NCBI RefSeq assembly: GCF_047228825.1
Contig: NZ_JBFEGN010000120.1
Location: forward strand, 1-7,761
Direction of reading: 5' to 3'
Source of the DNA: Siminovitchia sp047228825
Lineage (GTDB): Bacteria > Bacillota > Bacilli > Bacillales > Bacillaceae_C
DNA: 7,761 bases
The notes beneath the pieces are model-generated. The model was not told the origin of the DNA, did not search any database, and saw only the letters and a program-made list of their open reading frames with translations. Shown here in pieces: positions 6,767-7,761 of the stretch (positions are counted from its first letter, which is position 1; every line of letters begins with the position of its first letter). A program made the position numbers and the translations under genes.

Positions 6767-6803
6767 AAGAGATAATAAGATATTGATAAAAGGAGGTTAC
6801 CAG

Positions 6804-7658
6804 ATGGGCGACATCGATATAGAGTTGTATGGATATTTAATTGATCATCTGGATGCTATATCCGATGAGTGGTTCGGTCTTAGAATAAAGGAGGAAGGTT
6901 CCATTTATTCGGTAGATGCGGGTGAAAGAATGGAAAACACTCTCAGGGAACAAAACCGTTTAACCAATTTGACTGTTGCATGCAGTTTATTGGAGGATAA
7001 AAAACAGTTTGAGGAAAGCAAGGACAAATGGGCCCGCATCGTTGCCGAAAGCCGGATCCAAAGCAATACGCCCATTCACGAAGTACTGGGGGCACTCAGT
7101 AAAGTAAGAGATATTTACTGGTCATTTGTGAAAAAATTTACTTCCATAAGAAATGAAGAGGTAACAAAGGATGATTTGCATAGATGGGGAAAGATCATTC
7201 ATTTAGCATTTGATGAATTATATGTCGAGTTTTCCGAAATGTATTTTAAATTAATGACAAATAGACTATCGGCACAGCTTGATTTGATCGACGAGCTGAG
7301 TTCGCCGGTCATTAAAATTAATTCGGAGACGGGTGTGCTTCCATTAATAGGAGATATTGATACATACCGGGCAAAAAAGATCGCGGAAATTGTTCCAAAA
7401 AAATGTGTGGATATCGGAATTGCCCGCTTGTACATTGACTTGTCAGGAGTAACCATCATCGATACGATGGTCGCTCACCAATTATACGATATGACGCGTA
7501 TTCTTGATCTATTGGGTATTCAAACGAGAATAACGGGAATTCGGCCTGAGATCGCTCAGACAGCGATCCAGCTCGGATTGAATTTCAGCAAAATTGATAC
7601 ATACAGCTCACTCCAGCAAGCGCTGGGGGAAGAATTTTTGATTGTTGCTGAACAATGA
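6804..7658 (+). CDS. RsbR-family stressosome protein with C-terminal STAS domain
   Basis: A 284-residue soluble RsbR paralogue. In Bacillus, RsbR proteins form the stressosome with RsbS; the kinase RsbT phosphorylates the STAS domain and is released on stress to start the sigma-B cascade. The variable, all-helical N-terminal part (about 1-155) fits the non-haem globin-like sensor fold of the family. The STAS domain (about 167-280) retains both positions matching the RsbT sites of RsbRA: Thr187 in GDIDTYRAK and Thr221 in IIDTMVAH, 34 residues apart as in RsbRA (Thr171/Thr205). GIRPEIAQTAIQLG is also family-typical. The start is ATG 6804 with AAAGGAGGT at 6789-6797; a longer frame from 6723 would place the promoter inside the gene. 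Flanked by its own promoter and terminator, it is monocistronic with no rsbS or rsbT nearby. Which paralogue (RsbRB, RC, RD) it corresponds to cannot be decided here. Confidence 0.9.
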   Translation: MGDIDIELYGYLIDHLDAISDEWFGLRIKEEGSIYSVDAGERMENTLREQNRLTNLTVACSLLEDKKQFEESKDKWARIVAESRIQSNTPIHEVLGALSKVRDIYWSFVKKFTSIRNEEVTKDDLHRWGKIIHLAFDELYVEFSEMYFKLMTNRLSAQLDLIDELSSPVIKINSETGVLPLIGDIDTYRAKKIAEIVPKKCVDIGIARLYIDLSGVTIIDTMVAHQLYDMTRILDLLGIQTRITGIRPEIAQTAIQLGLNFSKIDTYSSLQQALGEEFLIVAEQ

Positions 7659-7669
7659 TAATCAATAGG

Positions 7670-7690
7670 AAGGCCTCCCGGCCTTTTTTT
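7670..7690 (+). terminator. Rho-independent terminator after the RsbR-like gene
   Basis: AAGGCC (7670-7675) and GGCCTT (7680-7685) form a GC-rich stem with a four-base loop, running into seven T residues (7684-7690). It begins 11 bases after the stop codon. Confidence 0.92.
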
Positions 7691-7703
7691 CTGTGTGCCC
7701 CGC

Positions 7704-7756
7704 AGTTACACAATCTAAGTGGTTAAAATCCACTCAGTAACTTTACCCTTTAAAGT
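7704..7756 (+). repeat. Two overlapping inverted repeats at the window end
   Basis: AGTTAC (7704-7709) can pair with GTAACT (7737-7742), enclosing a second stem AGTGG (7718-7722)/CCACT (7730-7734). ACTTTA (7740-7745) can also pair with TAAAGT (7751-7756). The last hairpin shares bases 7740-7742 with the outer stem, so the two are mutually exclusive. It could be leader RNA structure for a gene beyond the window, an operator, or chance; nothing downstream is visible. Confidence 0.35.
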
Positions 7757-7761
7757 GCTGT

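Noticed and set aside
6723..6803. Upstream extension of the RsbR-like gene by 27 codons from ATG 6723
   Set aside because: The extended -10 promoter (6758-6766) and a near-perfect AAAGGAGGT (6789-6797) lie inside it, and the latter is ideally placed for ATG 6804.

Overview
The window reads as chromosome of a low-to-mid GC Firmicute, most likely a Bacillaceae member. The evidence is a DesK/DesR pair resembling the Bacillus subtilis one along its whole length, strong AGGAGG-type ribosome binding sites, TGnTATAAT extended -10 promoters, and an RsbR-type stressosome protein. Genus cannot be fixed from sequence alone. All recognised genes lie on the + strand.

Layout. Positions 1-75 are the 3' tail of a group II intron (domains V and VI); its body and any intron-encoded protein lie upstream of the window. 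Eleven bases after the intron junction is an extended -10 that begins a two-gene operon, desK (121-1257) and desR (1259-1870), closed by a hairpin/T-tract terminator at 1902-1925. An intergenic region of about 280 bases follows. It holds an interrupted dyad symmetry centred on 1992, an imperfect sigma-54-like element and an extended -10. It leads into a three-gene operon: an ErcA-like group III iron-type alcohol dehydrogenase (2152-3300), a soluble GAF-PAS histidine kinase (3313-4971) and an NtrC-family sigma-54 activator/response regulator (4986-6425). About 330 largely non-coding bases follow. The last gene is a monocistronic RsbR paralogue (6804-7658) with its own extended -10 and a strong terminator (7670-7690). 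The final 70 bases contain two overlapping hairpins and no recognisable gene.

How the genes work together. Four of the six genes form two complete phosphorelays, and a fifth is a stressosome sensor, so this is a signalling-rich segment. DesK/DesR is the membrane-fluidity thermosensor pair. Its usual target, the des desaturase gene, is not in the window and could lie beyond the intron. The most interesting part is the middle operon. A dehydrogenase with all its metal ligands is translationally coupled to a cytoplasmic kinase and followed 14 bases later by that kinase's probable partner, which keeps an intact GAFTGA loop. This resembles the ErcA/ErcS' arrangement of the Pseudomonas ethanol-oxidation network, here in a Firmicute and with a sigma-54 output. 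I infer that the dehydrogenase supplies or modulates an alcohol/aldehyde-related signal. The sequence does not prove this, and I found no convincing sigma-54 promoter in the window that would reveal the target genes.
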